A stretch of 24,597 nt of DNA, from assembly GCA_028275205.1 (NCBI GenBank), contig JAPWVB010000006.1, positions 1-24,597 on the forward strand, read 5' to 3'. The position numbers were made by a program, and so were the translations under genes. This DNA is from Candidatus Acetothermia bacterium. GTDB taxonomy: Bacteria; Bipolaricaulota; Bipolaricaulia; RBG-16-55-9; DRXL01. Under the pieces are notes generated by a model, which ran no database searches, was not told the origin of the DNA, and saw only the letters and a list, made by a program, of their open reading frames with translations. This document shows positions 13,528 through 21,623 of this stretch, piece by piece; within the stretch, counting starts at the first letter, position 1; every line of letters begins with the position of its first letter.

Positions 13528-13548
13528 ACTCTCACTCTCCCTTGCTCC

Positions 13549-13578
13549 ACGATACGAGTTGGCTGTCTGAGACGTCAA
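13549..13578 (-). promoter_or_regulatory. Promoter of the paired barrel-like genes
   Basis: Minus-strand TTGACG (13578-13573, 5/6) and TATCGT (13554-13549, 4/6) are 18 bp apart. The expected transcript has a leader of about 15 nt that includes a purine-rich ribosome-binding site, unlike the leaderless units nearby. Confidence 0.55.
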
Positions 13579-13616
13579 CGCCCCGTGCGCCTTCAGCTCA
13601 AGACACCGGTCACCCC

Positions 13617-13646
13617 TAGCACAGCCCCGCGCTTATGTGCTATAGT
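13617..13646 (+). promoter_or_regulatory. -10 box and overlapping inverted repeat before the DUF5693 gene
   Basis: TATAGT (13641-13646, 5/6) ends 8 nt before the ATG at 13655. It overlaps a 7-bp inverted repeat, TAGCACA (13617-13623) and TGTGCTA (13636-13642), spaced 12 bp, which spans the region where the -35 would be. The repeat could be an operator, as no convincing -35 is seen, but a 7-bp repeat may be chance. Confidence 0.4.
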
Positions 13647-13654
13647 GAAGACAG

Positions 13655-15214
13655 ATGAGAGGAATGGCGCGCTTTGCTTTATACGGGATGATCATCCTCG
13701 CCGTGCTGACAGCGCTGTGGGTAGGGCTCCGGCGCATCGCGTGGGAGGGCGCATATCGAAGGGTTGGCATCGTCATCCCCGCCCAAGAATTGACGGGTGC
13801 TTCAAGCGATAGGGAGCTGCGCCAGTATCTTCACAAACTCCAAGCCCACGGTGTCGTCGCTATCAGCGTAGAACTGACAGACTTTCCTCATTGGGGACTC
13901 CAACGCACCAGCTTCGATCGCGACCTAGGGAGGGTCATCCAGCTCGCTCGGGCGGTGGGCCTGCAGGTGGCTATCGTCGCTGATGCTCACATCACGAAGC
14001 TCCCTGAGGAGCTGCGCGCTCTGCGACCCAAATTTATTGTGCTCATCTCCGACCCCCCTGGAGAACCCATACAGATTGCAGATCTCCTCTCGGATGCTCT
14101 CGTAGGGATCGTCGAGTTCTCTGAGCCTTCAGGGCTGCAAGAGCTCTATCGTCACGGCGAGAAGAATTTCGTGCGCGTCCATGCGATCAAATCTCAGGAG
14201 TTGGATCGTTTGAGCTTGGAGGGGGCGCTCGCGCGCTGGGAGCGCGCCGTCCACGAGCGCACTATCAGGCTCTTATGGGTCACTGAACATCAACGATTCC
14301 CGCAGTATTTGGAGCGCCTCAGCTTGAGAATCACTCAGGTGGGCATGGAGCTAGGGGAGCCGTCCACGCCCGCGCCGTTTGAGAGCTTCTCTTGGGTCTA
14401 TCTGGCGATAGGAGCTGGCTTCGTCAGCCTCGCTCTTTTAGTGCTAATGGGACGGCTTTCCCTGACCGTGCTTCTTGGGTGCGGCGTAGGGGGCGTGAGC
14501 GCCCTCGTGCTTGTGGGAATGTGGGATGTGGAGCTAGCGCGCCAAGCCCTTGCGCTTTTGATCGCCGCTGTAGTCCCTTGGCTTTTGCTTTGGGTGAGCA
14601 CAGAGAGATTTTTGGGGTGGAAGCTGGTCGTGATCGTGTCGCTTTGCTCAATCGTTGCGGGGCTTGCGGCCGCAGCGGTGTTGAGCGATCTCTCGTATTT
14701 TCTCAAAATTAACGAATTCCGTGGCGTAAAGCTTGCGCTGGTCGCGCCCTCAGTGCTCATCGTGCTCGCGGAGCTGTGGCGGTGGCGAGGGCTGAGCTGG
14801 CGATATCTTCTCGCGAAGCGCGGGGCTTGGCTCATCCCCGCCCTAGGGCTTGGGATGCTCTTTTTCGTATTGGAGCGCAGCGGCAACCTCCCTGCGATCC
14901 CTGTGGCGCGCTGGGAGGAGCTGCTGCGCGAGAGACTCGAAGATTGGCTCATCGCCCGTCCGCGCTTCAAGGAATTCTTGGTTGGCCACCCTGCGCTCAT
15001 GCTCTGGAGAAGAGAGCCGAGCTTAGTCCATCTTGGGCTGTTGGCGCTAGGGGCGCTGGGACAAGCTTCGATCATCAATACGTTTGTGCACTTACACACA
15101 CCGTTGGTGCTGTCGCTGTGGCGCACTATAAACGGCCTTGTGCTTGGTCTGCTCATCGGCCTCACGGCTCGCTTCGCTCTCGCGGGGATTCAGCAATGGC
15201 GACGACGCTCGTGA
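13655..15214 (+). CDS. DUF5693 family membrane protein
   Basis: The 519-residue product has one N-terminal membrane anchor (about residues 5-27), an extracytoplasmic domain of about 220 residues with a TIM-barrel-like beginning (RVGIVIPAQEL, VVAISVELTDF), then a hydrophobic C-terminal half with roughly eight membrane helices from about residue 250. This plan and the position directly before csaB match DUF5693 proteins, which commonly neighbour csaB; their molecular role is not established, though a part in cell-wall polymer pyruvylation or export is reasonable. The start at 13655 follows a -10 box closely; a second ATG at 13664 is possible. The stop overlaps csaB by 19 bp. Confidence 0.8.
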   Translation: MRGMARFALYGMIILAVLTALWVGLRRIAWEGAYRRVGIVIPAQELTGASSDRELRQYLHKLQAHGVVAISVELTDFPHWGLQRTSFDRDLGRVIQLARAVGLQVAIVADAHITKLPEELRALRPKFIVLISDPPGEPIQIADLLSDALVGIVEFSEPSGLQELYRHGEKNFVRVHAIKSQELDRLSLEGALARWERAVHERTIRLLWVTEHQRFPQYLERLSLRITQVGMELGEPSTPAPFESFSWVYLAIGAGFVSLALLVLMGRLSLTVLLGCGVGGVSALVLVGMWDVELARQALALLIAAVVPWLLLWVSTERFLGWKLVVIVSLCSIVAGLAAAAVLSDLSYFLKINEFRGVKLALVAPSVLIVLAELWRWRGLSWRYLLAKRGAWLIPALGLGMLFFVLERSGNLPAIPVARWEELLRERLEDWLIARPRFKEFLVGHPALMLWRREPSLVHLGLLALGALGQASIINTFVHLHTPLVLSLWRTINGLVLGLLIGLTARFALAGIQQWRRRS

Positions 15215-16305
15215 TCGCAGGCTATTACGGCTTTGGGAACTGGGGCGATGAAGCTGCGCTCGCGGTGCTGATCCGCTATCTACGCGAAGCCCTGCCCCAT
15301 GCTCGCATCATTGTGCTCTCGCACGATCCTGCGCAGACGGCTCGGCTTCACAGCACCGAAGCGATCAGTCGCTGGAATCTTTTTGAGGTTCGTCGGGCGC
15401 TGGCGCGCGCGTCCGGGTTTCTTCTCGGTCCGGGGGGCTTGCTCCAAGATGTCACAAGCGCACGATCTTTGCTCTATTATGTGGGCTTGGTGCGCTTGGC
15501 TCAGCACTATCATCTGCCCACGTATCTGATCGGGCAGGGGATCGGTCCGCTGCGCTCTCAGCGCTCCGAGCGTTGGGTCGCCAAGGCGCTTCAACGAGCG
15601 CGACTGGTCTTAGTGCGTGACCGCGCAAGCTTCGAGTGGGCAAAGGCCCACGATGCTCGCGTCCTGCTCGGAGAAGATCTGGCGATGCTCTCCCCTCTCC
15701 CGAACCTCACCCTGACCCTCCCCGCTTGCGGAGAGGGAACAGGTGAGGTGAGAGGGGCTGGGGGTGAGGGCCAGTCACTCGGTCTCTCCCTTCGTCCTGG
15801 GCTCTCGCCCCACACGAAAGAAGCGCTCCGGCGCGCGTTGCGCACCCTCTCTGCAGACTTCGAGCTGGTCTTCTTGCCGTTCCAGGCCAACCAAGATCTC
15901 ACAGCGCTGAAAGAACTTGCCCTCCCCATCACCGTCGTCGAGGCTCGCTGCCCCTCTGATCTTCTCTGGGCGATGCAGCGTGTAGACATCGTGCTGGGGA
16001 TGCGCTTGCATAGCTTGGTCTTCGCATCGTTGTGTAGAGTGCCCTTCTGCGCTCTCAGCTACGATCCAAAGATCGAGAGCTTCGTGCACCGCATTGCTGA
16101 AGTAGGCGGGCCTTCGCTATCATGGTGGAGGGCGACAGAAGCGCTCGATGAGCGCGCTCTCACAGAGCAAATCTATGAGCTGCACTCTCAGCGAGCACAG
16201 CTTCAAGAGCGCCTGCATCAAGCGCGGACGGCCCTGCAAGCGAGCGCCCATGAATCTCTCAGCGAAGCCATTCGACTCATCGCAAGCGATCTAGGGGTTC
16301 GATGA
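15196..16305 (+). CDS. csaB: Polysaccharide pyruvyl transferase CsaB
   Basis: CsaB adds a pyruvyl ketal to a cell-wall polysaccharide; pyruvylated polymer is the ligand for SLH domains that anchor S-layer or outer-membrane proteins. From the ATG at 15196 the product has 369 residues with family motifs GYYGFGNWGDEA (9-20), GPGGLLQDVTSARSLLYY (78-95), GQGIGP (113-118), the LGMRLHSLVFAS segment with the conserved Arg and His, and SYDPKIESF. The open frame extends upstream to 14776, but that part is antisense-frame shadow of the preceding gene. Residues about 166-194 are encoded by an imperfect palindromic repeat inserted exactly between the two Rossmann-like halves. The start overlaps DUF5693 and the stop overlaps rsmH (ATGA). 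Confidence 0.9.
   Translation: MATTLVIAGYYGFGNWGDEAALAVLIRYLREALPHARIIVLSHDPAQTARLHSTEAISRWNLFEVRRALARASGFLLGPGGLLQDVTSARSLLYYVGLVRLAQHYHLPTYLIGQGIGPLRSQRSERWVAKALQRARLVLVRDRASFEWAKAHDARVLLGEDLAMLSPLPNLTLTLPACGEGTGEVRGAGGEGQSLGLSLRPGLSPHTKEALRRALRTLSADFELVFLPFQANQDLTALKELALPITVVEARCPSDLLWAMQRVDIVLGMRLHSLVFASLCRVPFCALSYDPKIESFVHRIAEVGGPSLSWWRATEALDERALTEQIYELHSQRAQLQERLHQARTALQASAHESLSEAIRLIASDLGVR
15692..15757. repeat. Palindromic repeat element inside csaB
   Basis: Outer arms CCCCTCTC (15692-15699) and GAGAGGGG (15750-15757), middle arms ACCTCACC/GGTGAGGT (around 15704-15712 and 15742-15749) and an inner imperfect hairpin (CTCCCCGC/GCGGAGAG) form a nested structure. It is read through in frame as a Leu-Thr-Pro/Gly-Glu-rich stretch absent from typical CsaB proteins. 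The GCGGAGAGGGAAC segment also occurs in the palindrome inside the ABC-F gene. Confidence 0.75.
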
Positions 16306-17201
16306 TGAGCACTCCACGCCCTCACCAGCCCGTGATGGTCACGGAAGTCCTCGAAGCGCTTGCCATTCGGCCCGATGGGATCTATCTCGACGGCACAGTT
16401 GGTGGCGGCGGCCATGCCGCCGAGATCGCAGCGCGGTTAGAGACAGGGCGGCTCATCGGGCTCGACTGCGACCCCTCGGCCCTGGAAGTCGCACGGGCGC
16501 GGCTGGAGCAGTTTGTCGAGCGCGTCACGCTCGTCCATGCTAACTTCGCTCAGCTCGATAGGGTCTTAGACGAGCTTGGGATTGCTCACGTCAACGGGAT
16601 TCTCTTGGATTTAGGGGTCTCGCTCACCCAGCTTGATACTCCCCAGCGCGGGCTGAGCTTCCGCCTTGAGGGCCCCTTAGATATGCGTCTTGATCCGACG
16701 CAAGAGCTGACAGCCGCTGATCTTGTCAACACTCTTGACGAGCGCGAGTTGACGAAGATCTTCCGTGACTACGGGGAGGAGCGCTGGGCGGCGCGCATCG
16801 CCCACACTATCGTGCGCGAGCGTCGCCAGCATCCCATCGAGACGACGACGGAGCTTGTAAGAGTCATTGAGCAAAGTATCCCTGCGGCCGTGCGCCGCAA
16901 GTCTCGCATTCATCCGGCGACGCGCGTCTTCCAAGCCCTGCGCATCGCTGTCAACGATGAGCTCGACAATCTCCAGAGAGCTCTCACGGTGGGGTTTGAG
17001 CGCCTTGCCCCTGGCGGGCGCTGCGTCGTCATCTCGTTCCACTCGCTCGAAGATCGCATAGTGAAGAGATTCTTTCGGGAGCGACTCAAAGCGGGCCAAG
17101 CCGAGCAGATCCGGGGGCCGATCCGCCCATCGTCGGAAGAGTGCGCGCAGAACCCGCGGGCGCGCAGCGCCAAGCTCCGGGTGCTCAGCAAAGCCCCTTG
17201 A
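16302..17201 (+). CDS. rsmH: 16S rRNA (cytosine-1402 N4)-methyltransferase RsmH
   Basis: RsmH (MraW) methylates N4 of C1402 in the decoding centre of 16S rRNA using S-adenosylmethionine. The 299-residue product has the usual length and motifs: HQPVMVTEVLEAL, SAM loop DGTVGGGGHAAEI (about 30-42), GLDCDPSAL, ILLDLGVSLTQLD, the family-specific insertion, VFQALRIAVNDEL and the terminal CVVISFHSLEDRIVK. In many bacteria rsmH heads the mraZ-rsmH-ftsL division cluster; here it follows csaB, and no ftsL or ftsI lies downstream, so the dcw order is broken. It starts with ATGATG; the first ATG overlaps the csaB stop. Its own stop overlaps the -35 box of the next promoter. Confidence 0.97.
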   Translation: MMSTPRPHQPVMVTEVLEALAIRPDGIYLDGTVGGGGHAAEIAARLETGRLIGLDCDPSALEVARARLEQFVERVTLVHANFAQLDRVLDELGIAHVNGILLDLGVSLTQLDTPQRGLSFRLEGPLDMRLDPTQELTAADLVNTLDERELTKIFRDYGEERWAARIAHTIVRERRQHPIETTTELVRVIEQSIPAAVRRKSRIHPATRVFQALRIAVNDELDNLQRALTVGFERLAPGGRCVVISFHSLEDRIVKRFFRERLKAGQAEQIRGPIRPSSEECAQNPRARSAKLRVLSKAP

Positions 17202-17226
17202 CAAACTCGCTCCAAGCAAGCAAAAT
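17198..17226 (+). promoter_or_regulatory. Promoter of the Sua5-like/hutI/ispE/nadE operon
   Basis: A perfect TTGACA (17198-17203), overlapping the rsmH stop codon, is followed after 17 bp by CAAAAT (17221-17226, 4/6). The leader to the ATG at 17279 is about 45 nt, the longest in the window, and carries a hairpin over the ribosome-binding site. Confidence 0.6.
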
Positions 17227-17256
17227 AAAGACTTGGGAGGGTTGAGCACATCTGCT

Positions 17257-17274
17257 CCTCTCCTCGGTGAGAGG
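17257..17274 (+). promoter_or_regulatory. Possible hairpin sequestering a ribosome-binding site
   Basis: CCTCTC (17257-17262) can pair with GAGAGG (17269-17274), loop CTCGGT. GAGAGG is the likely ribosome-binding site, 4 nt before the ATG at 17279. The 6-bp stem would reduce initiation when formed; it is short and could be coincidental. Confidence 0.3.
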
Positions 17275-17278
17275 TCTC

Positions 17279-17878
17279 ATGGGAGCGCAAGTAATCGAGT
17301 TCCAGATGGGGAAGGTCCTTCCGAAGGAGGAGTTTGACAAGATCGCGCCCGCGGTGAGCGAGGGCCGGCTCGTAGTCTTCCCCACGGAAGTCTCTTATAT
17401 TCTCGGCGGGGATGCGTTTAATAAAAATCTCGTAGCGCGGGTGCGGGCGCTCTATCCCGATGACAAACCGCTGGCGCTCTATATCAGCAGCATCACGGAA
17501 TTTCGGCTGTATACAGTTCCGGTGCTGCCGCGGCTGCGCCGCGCGCTGGAGCGCTGTCTCCCCGGCCCCTACGGGCTGATCGTGCGAGCGACGCAAGCCG
17601 CCCCTCGGGCGTGCGTTAGCAGCGCCGGCACGATCGAGATTCACATGCCCGCAAGCCAATCGTATCAGATGTTCTACGAGGCCAGCGGACGCCCACTCGT
17701 AGGCGTGAGCTTAGCTCTTGTGCGCCGCGAGGATGTCTTAGAGAAATTCGGTGAGCAAGCCGATCTCATCGTGCTCACCAACGAGCCCATGAGCCCGCAA
17801 AGCTACGCCTTGCTCGATTTCACCCAAGATCCGCCCGTCGCTGTACAAGGAGAGCCCCCATCGTGGCTCAGAGCGTGA
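17279..17878 (+). CDS. Divergent Sua5/YciO/YrdC-family protein
   Basis: The 199-residue product has the YrdC fold pattern: GRLVVFPTEVSYILGGDAF (about 29-47), DKPLALYIS, LPGPYGLIVRA (about 94-104), SSAGTIEIHMPAS, a conserved FG then a DLIVLT strand, and a C-terminal LLDFTQDPP strand. Authentic TsaC/Sua5 proteins make threonylcarbamoyl-AMP for tRNA t6A and have PTET-YGLG, KGRP and SAN motifs. Here these read PTEVSYILG, YPDDKP and SLA, so the nucleotide/threonine-binding Arg and the SAN loop are lost. It may be a YciO-like relative or have another substrate rather than being the t6A enzyme. ATG 17279 has a GAGAGG ribosome-binding site; a GTG at 17267 is an alternative. It overlaps hutI by 16 bp. 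Confidence 0.7.
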   Translation: MGAQVIEFQMGKVLPKEEFDKIAPAVSEGRLVVFPTEVSYILGGDAFNKNLVARVRALYPDDKPLALYISSITEFRLYTVPVLPRLRRALERCLPGPYGLIVRATQAAPRACVSSAGTIEIHMPASQSYQMFYEASGRPLVGVSLALVRREDVLEKFGEQADLIVLTNEPMSPQSYALLDFTQDPPVAVQGEPPSWLRA

Positions 17879-19092
17879 TTGTCAATATTGGACAGCTCGT
17901 CACGCCAGAGGGCAGGCAAGCCCGCGCGGGGCTGGCGCATGGCCAGCTCACCGTCGTGCACGACGTCTATGTGAAGATCGAGAACGATACGATCACTGAG
18001 ATCGGCCCGATGTCGCATCCTCCCACAGCCCACGAGACGTTCGACGCCCAAGGCGGCGTGGTGATCCCCGGCTTGGTAGACCCCCACACCCACGCCGTCT
18101 TTTACGGCACCCGCGAGGATGAATTCTTAGCGCGCTGCCAGGGCGAAAAGTACGGCAAGGGCATCCTCACCACGGTCGAGAGAGTCCAGAGCGCCTCCGA
18201 AGATCAGATCTATGAGTTCTCCAAAAGATTTCTCTCTGAGATGATTCGCTTGGGGACGACGACCGTTGAGATCAAGAGCGGCTACGGGCTGAACACCGAG
18301 AGCGAGCTAAAGCTCCTGCGCGTTATAAAGAGACTCCAAGAGACGATGCCCATCGAGGTCGTGCCCACGTTCTGCGGGGCGCACGCCGTGCCCGCCGGGG
18401 TCGAAAAGTCTCAGTACATCCGAGAGATCATTGAGGAGATGCTGCCCCGTGTGCAGACTGAGAAGCTTGCTGAGTTTGGCGATATCTTCTGCGAGCGAGG
18501 CTTCTTCGAGCTTGACGAGAGCCGAGAGATTCTCCAAGCGTGTCGGCGGGCTGGGCTGGGATTAAAAATTCACGCTGACGAGCTGAGCCCGCTTGGGGGA
18601 GCGGAGCTCGCTGGGGAGCTGGGCGCAACTTCAGCAGATCATCTCTTGCACGTTTCTGAGCGCGGGATCGCCGCGATGAAAAGCTCCGGGGTGATTGCGG
18701 TGTTGCTGCCGGGGACGGCGTTTTCGCTCAACGCTGAGTACGCCCCGGCCCGCAGAATGATAGACGCGGGCTTAGCTGTCGCCTTGGGCACAGATTTTAA
18801 CCCCGGAACGTGTCTGATCTATTCTATGTTTTTTATGATCGCCCTGGCAGTGCTCAAGATGCGCATGACTATCGAAGAAGCGCTGACTGCGGCGACGCTC
18901 AACGCGGCAGCAGCCCTGCGCCGTGCCCATCTCACTGGGAGCCTAGAGCCGGGCAAGCACGCTGATCTCGTGCTCTTAGATTTAGAGAATTACAAACAGA
19001 TCCCGTACTTTATCGGACACGAGAGGCGCTTCGTGCGCGCGGTAATCGTCCGAGGGCGCCTCGTCTATGAGCGCAGCGAGGGTCGTCGTTAA
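17863..19092 (+). CDS. hutI: Imidazolonepropionase
   Basis: HutI hydrolyses imidazolone-5-propionate to N-formimino-glutamate in histidine degradation. The 409-residue amidohydrolase has metal ligands His75/His77 in DPHTHAVF, the substrate loop KSGYGLNTESELK, GAHAVP, His237 in KIHADELSP, the LPGTAFSL strand and Asp311 in LGTDFNPG, all typical of HutI rather than of dihydroorotase or guanine deaminase. It begins at a GTG (17863) 8 bp after AAGGAGAG, within the end of the previous gene, and overlaps ispE by 26 bp. No hutH, hutU or hutG is present in the window, so the rest of the pathway must be elsewhere or absent. Confidence 0.93.
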   Translation: MAQSVIVNIGQLVTPEGRQARAGLAHGQLTVVHDVYVKIENDTITEIGPMSHPPTAHETFDAQGGVVIPGLVDPHTHAVFYGTREDEFLARCQGEKYGKGILTTVERVQSASEDQIYEFSKRFLSEMIRLGTTTVEIKSGYGLNTESELKLLRVIKRLQETMPIEVVPTFCGAHAVPAGVEKSQYIREIIEEMLPRVQTEKLAEFGDIFCERGFFELDESREILQACRRAGLGLKIHADELSPLGGAELAGELGATSADHLLHVSERGIAAMKSSGVIAVLLPGTAFSLNAEYAPARRMIDAGLAVALGTDFNPGTCLIYSMFFMIALAVLKMRMTIEEALTAATLNAAAALRRAHLTGSLEPGKHADLVLLDLENYKQIPYFIGHERRFVRAVIVRGRLVYERSEGRR

Positions 19093-19939
19093 GGCCTTTG
19101 CCAAGATCAATCTGGGCTTGCGCATCGTGGGCAAGCGCCTCGACGGCTACCACGAGATCGAGACGCTCTTTCAGAGTATAGATCTCTTCGACACGGTGCG
19201 TCTAGAGCCCGTGGAAGAACAGAAGATTTATTTAGAGATCACAAGCCCCTGGGCGCTCCCCACGGGGCGAGAAAATCTTGTCTATCGTGCAGCAGAGCTT
19301 GTGCTTGCTCGCGCTGGGGCGAGAGGGGGCGTGCGCATTCATCTAGAGAAGCGCATTCCCGTGGGAGCGGGCCTTGGCGGCGGCTCCAGCGACGCCGCAG
19401 CAACATTGGTGGGGCTCAACGCGCTCTTTGAGCTACGCTTCGATGATGCGCAGCTCCACGCGCTCGCACAGGAGCTGGGGAGCGATGTCCCGTATTTTCT
19501 GATAGGTGGGCTCTGCCGGGGGCGCGGCCGAGGCGAAGTGCTCACGCGGCTTGCGCCAAAGCTACAGAACTATCAATTTCTTTTGGTGCGCCCAGACTGT
19601 TCACTGATGACTGAAGCTGTCTATCGCCAATACGACGCGCTTGTGGAGCAAGGGTGGCGTCCCGCTCCCCCGCGATTCTTCAAAGACATAGACTGTGTGA
19701 ACGATCTTGAAGAAGCTGCTTCTATGCTCTGTCCTGCGCTGCGCGCGCTCGCTCACACTGTCGCGCAGCTTCATCCTGAGCTGTGGGGCATGAGCGGCAG
19801 TGGTCCCACGTACTATGCGGGGTGGCATTCCGCACCGCCGATCTCGGTTAATGATCTGGCTCAGATGGGCTATAGTGTGTTGTGGGTGCGACCAACGGAG
19901 CGCGGCCATGAGCTTGTCGAAGGAATCTCCGCAGATTAA
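19067..19939 (+). CDS. ispE: 4-diphosphocytidyl-2-C-methyl-D-erythritol kinase
   Basis: IspE phosphorylates the 2-hydroxyl of CDP-methylerythritol in the non-mevalonate isoprenoid pathway. The 290-residue GHMP kinase has the N-terminal substrate strand AFAKINLGLRI with Lys13, the DGYHEIETLFQSIDL motif, the ATP loop PVGAGLGGGSSDAAA (98-112), catalytic Asp140 in GSDVPYF and the third GHMP motif MSGSGPTYYAG. No truncation is evident. The start lies inside hutI and nadE begins 9 bp after the stop, so it is internal to a four-gene operon of unrelated functions. Confidence 0.96.
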   Translation: MSAARVVVKAFAKINLGLRIVGKRLDGYHEIETLFQSIDLFDTVRLEPVEEQKIYLEITSPWALPTGRENLVYRAAELVLARAGARGGVRIHLEKRIPVGAGLGGGSSDAAATLVGLNALFELRFDDAQLHALAQELGSDVPYFLIGGLCRGRGRGEVLTRLAPKLQNYQFLLVRPDCSLMTEAVYRQYDALVEQGWRPAPPRFFKDIDCVNDLEEAASMLCPALRALAHTVAQLHPELWGMSGSGPTYYAGWHSAPPISVNDLAQMGYSVLWVRPTERGHELVEGISAD

Positions 19940-19948
19940 GATAGCTCT

Positions 19949-21619
19949 ATGAATGTTCGGATCGGTCTGGCCCAGATCAATACGACCGTGGGCGATCTGG
20001 AAGGCAATCGCAAGAAAGTGTTAGAGTATCTTGAGCGCGCCCGCGCCGAAAGCGTTGATATCCTCGCGTTCCCGGAACTGACCCTCACCGGCTACCCTCC
20101 GGAAGATCTCGTCTTCCGAAGAGATTTTCTTCACGAAACCCACAAGGCTCTCCACAGCCTCATCCCACACGTGCGCGACCTGGTCGCCATCGTGGGGTTC
20201 GTCGAAGACCAAGGAGAACGAAGATACAACGCAGCGGCTGTCATCTGCGATGGGCAACTGATGGGGATCTATCGCAAGCACTGCTTGCCCAATTATGGGG
20301 TCTTCGACGAAGTGCGCTACTTCAGTCCTGGCGAAGATTTTCGGGTCTTTACTGATGGGAATCTTATATTTGGGGTGACGATCTGCGAGGATCTGTGGCG
20401 CCCCAATGGGCCGATCGCCGCCCAAGCGCGCGCTGGCGCTCAGATGATTGTTAATATCTCCGCGTCGCCCTATGAGATCGGCAAGAGCGCTCAGCGACAC
20501 TCTCTGCTGATCAAGCGCACGGTAGAAGAGCGCGTCGCTATTGCCATGTGCAATCTCGTGGGTGGCCAAGATGAGCTCGTCTTCGACGGCCAGAGCCTCA
20601 TCGGCGACAGAGACGGAAAGATCGTCGCCCGCGCCAAAGCTTTTGAAGAAGATCTCTTGATTGTTGATCTTGCGCTCCCGTCCCGCGCGGCCGCGCCAGC
20701 CGATGCCGTGAGATTGCCCAGAGCTGTAGGGCGCTATCCCGCCCAGAAGATAGTCCCGCGCCTAGAGCCCTCCCTTCCCGAAGCCGAGGAGATCTATCGG
20801 GCGCTCGTGCTCGCTACCAGGGATTACGTGCGCAAGAACGGCTTTACCAAAGTCATCATCGGGCTGTCAGGGGGTATTGATTCGTCGCTTGTCGCGTGTA
20901 TTGCTGTAGATGCCCTGGGCGCTGAAAACGTCCTCGGGGTCTTCCTGCCCTCGCGGTTCACTTCTGAGGTCAGTCGCCACGGCGTGCAGCAGCTCGCCCA
21001 GAATCTCAATATCAGACTGATGACGCTCGACATAGACGCGCTCTACGATGCGGCGCTGCGCTCGCTCGGCCCCGTCTTGGCCCACACGAAGCCCGATGCG
21101 ACCGAAGAGAACATCCAAGCGCGCCTGCGCGCCCTGCTGTGGATGGCGATCTCGAATAAACTGAACGCACTCGTCCTGACCGCGGGCAACAAGAGCGAGC
21201 TCGCCCTGGGATACGCGACGCTCTATGGGGACATGGCCGGGGGATTTTGTGTGCTTAAGGACGTGACCAAGACGAGGGTCTATCAGCTTGCGCGCTGGCG
21301 CAATGCCCAAGGCGAAGTCATCCCTCAAACTATTCTCGAGCGAGCGCCGACGGCGGAGCTGCGCCCCAATCAGACTGATGAAGCTGACCTGCCCGCGCCC
21401 TATCGCGATCTGGACCGCGTCCTCGAAGCCCATATCGAGCGCAACCAAAGCCCTCAGGAGATCGCTCAGGCCCTCGGCATATCCGAGGGCATCGTGAAGG
21501 ATATCATCGCCCTCATCAGAAAGAATGAGTATAAACGTCGTCAAGCCCCCATCGGGCCAAAGATCACTCCCAGGGCGTTTGGGCGCGACTGGCGCATGCC
21601 CATCGTCAATCGCTTCTAG
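19949..21619 (+). CDS. nadE: Glutamine-dependent NAD+ synthetase
   Basis: This enzyme converts nicotinate adenine dinucleotide to NAD+ using ammonia from glutamine. The 556-residue protein fuses an N-terminal nitrilase-type glutaminase (triad Glu43 in FPELTLTGYPPED, Lys110 in YRKHCLPNYGVFDE, Cys146 in VTICEDLW) to a C-terminal NAD synthetase with P-loop SGGIDSS (307-313), and NKSELALGYATLYGD and PTAELRPNQTDE motifs. It therefore does not need free ammonia. The ATG at 19949 has little ribosome-binding sequence (AAGATAG), but the operon context and the standard start MNVRIGLAQINTTVGD support it. It is the last gene of the 17279 operon; a new promoter follows 5 bp after the stop. Confidence 0.97.
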   Translation: MNVRIGLAQINTTVGDLEGNRKKVLEYLERARAESVDILAFPELTLTGYPPEDLVFRRDFLHETHKALHSLIPHVRDLVAIVGFVEDQGERRYNAAAVICDGQLMGIYRKHCLPNYGVFDEVRYFSPGEDFRVFTDGNLIFGVTICEDLWRPNGPIAAQARAGAQMIVNISASPYEIGKSAQRHSLLIKRTVEERVAIAMCNLVGGQDELVFDGQSLIGDRDGKIVARAKAFEEDLLIVDLALPSRAAAPADAVRLPRAVGRYPAQKIVPRLEPSLPEAEEIYRALVLATRDYVRKNGFTKVIIGLSGGIDSSLVACIAVDALGAENVLGVFLPSRFTSEVSRHGVQQLAQNLNIRLMTLDIDALYDAALRSLGPVLAHTKPDATEENIQARLRALLWMAISNKLNALVLTAGNKSELALGYATLYGDMAGGFCVLKDVTKTRVYQLARWRNAQGEVIPQTILERAPTAELRPNQTDEADLPAPYRDLDRVLEAHIERNQSPQEIAQALGISEGIVKDIIALIRKNEYKRRQAPIGPKITPRAFGRDWRMPIVNRF

Positions 21620-21623
21620 GCCC

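Noticed and set aside
13528..13578. Longer start for the first barrel-like gene at 13578
   Set aside because: It falls on the -35 box and would place 17 polar residues before a good signal peptide.
14398..15165. Minus-strand frame of 255 codons opposite the DUF5693 gene
   Set aside because: Its Ser/Arg/Pro-rich composition is typical of the shadow of a membrane-protein gene, and no initiation signals are present.
14776..15195. Upstream extension of the csaB reading frame
   Set aside because: The family N-terminus (MATTLVIAGYYGFGN) begins at 15196. The upstream part is out-of-frame translation of the DUF5693 gene.
20867..21544. Minus-strand open frame of 225 codons opposite nadE
   Set aside because: NadE motifs fill this region on the plus strand. 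The antisense product shows no recognisable domain.
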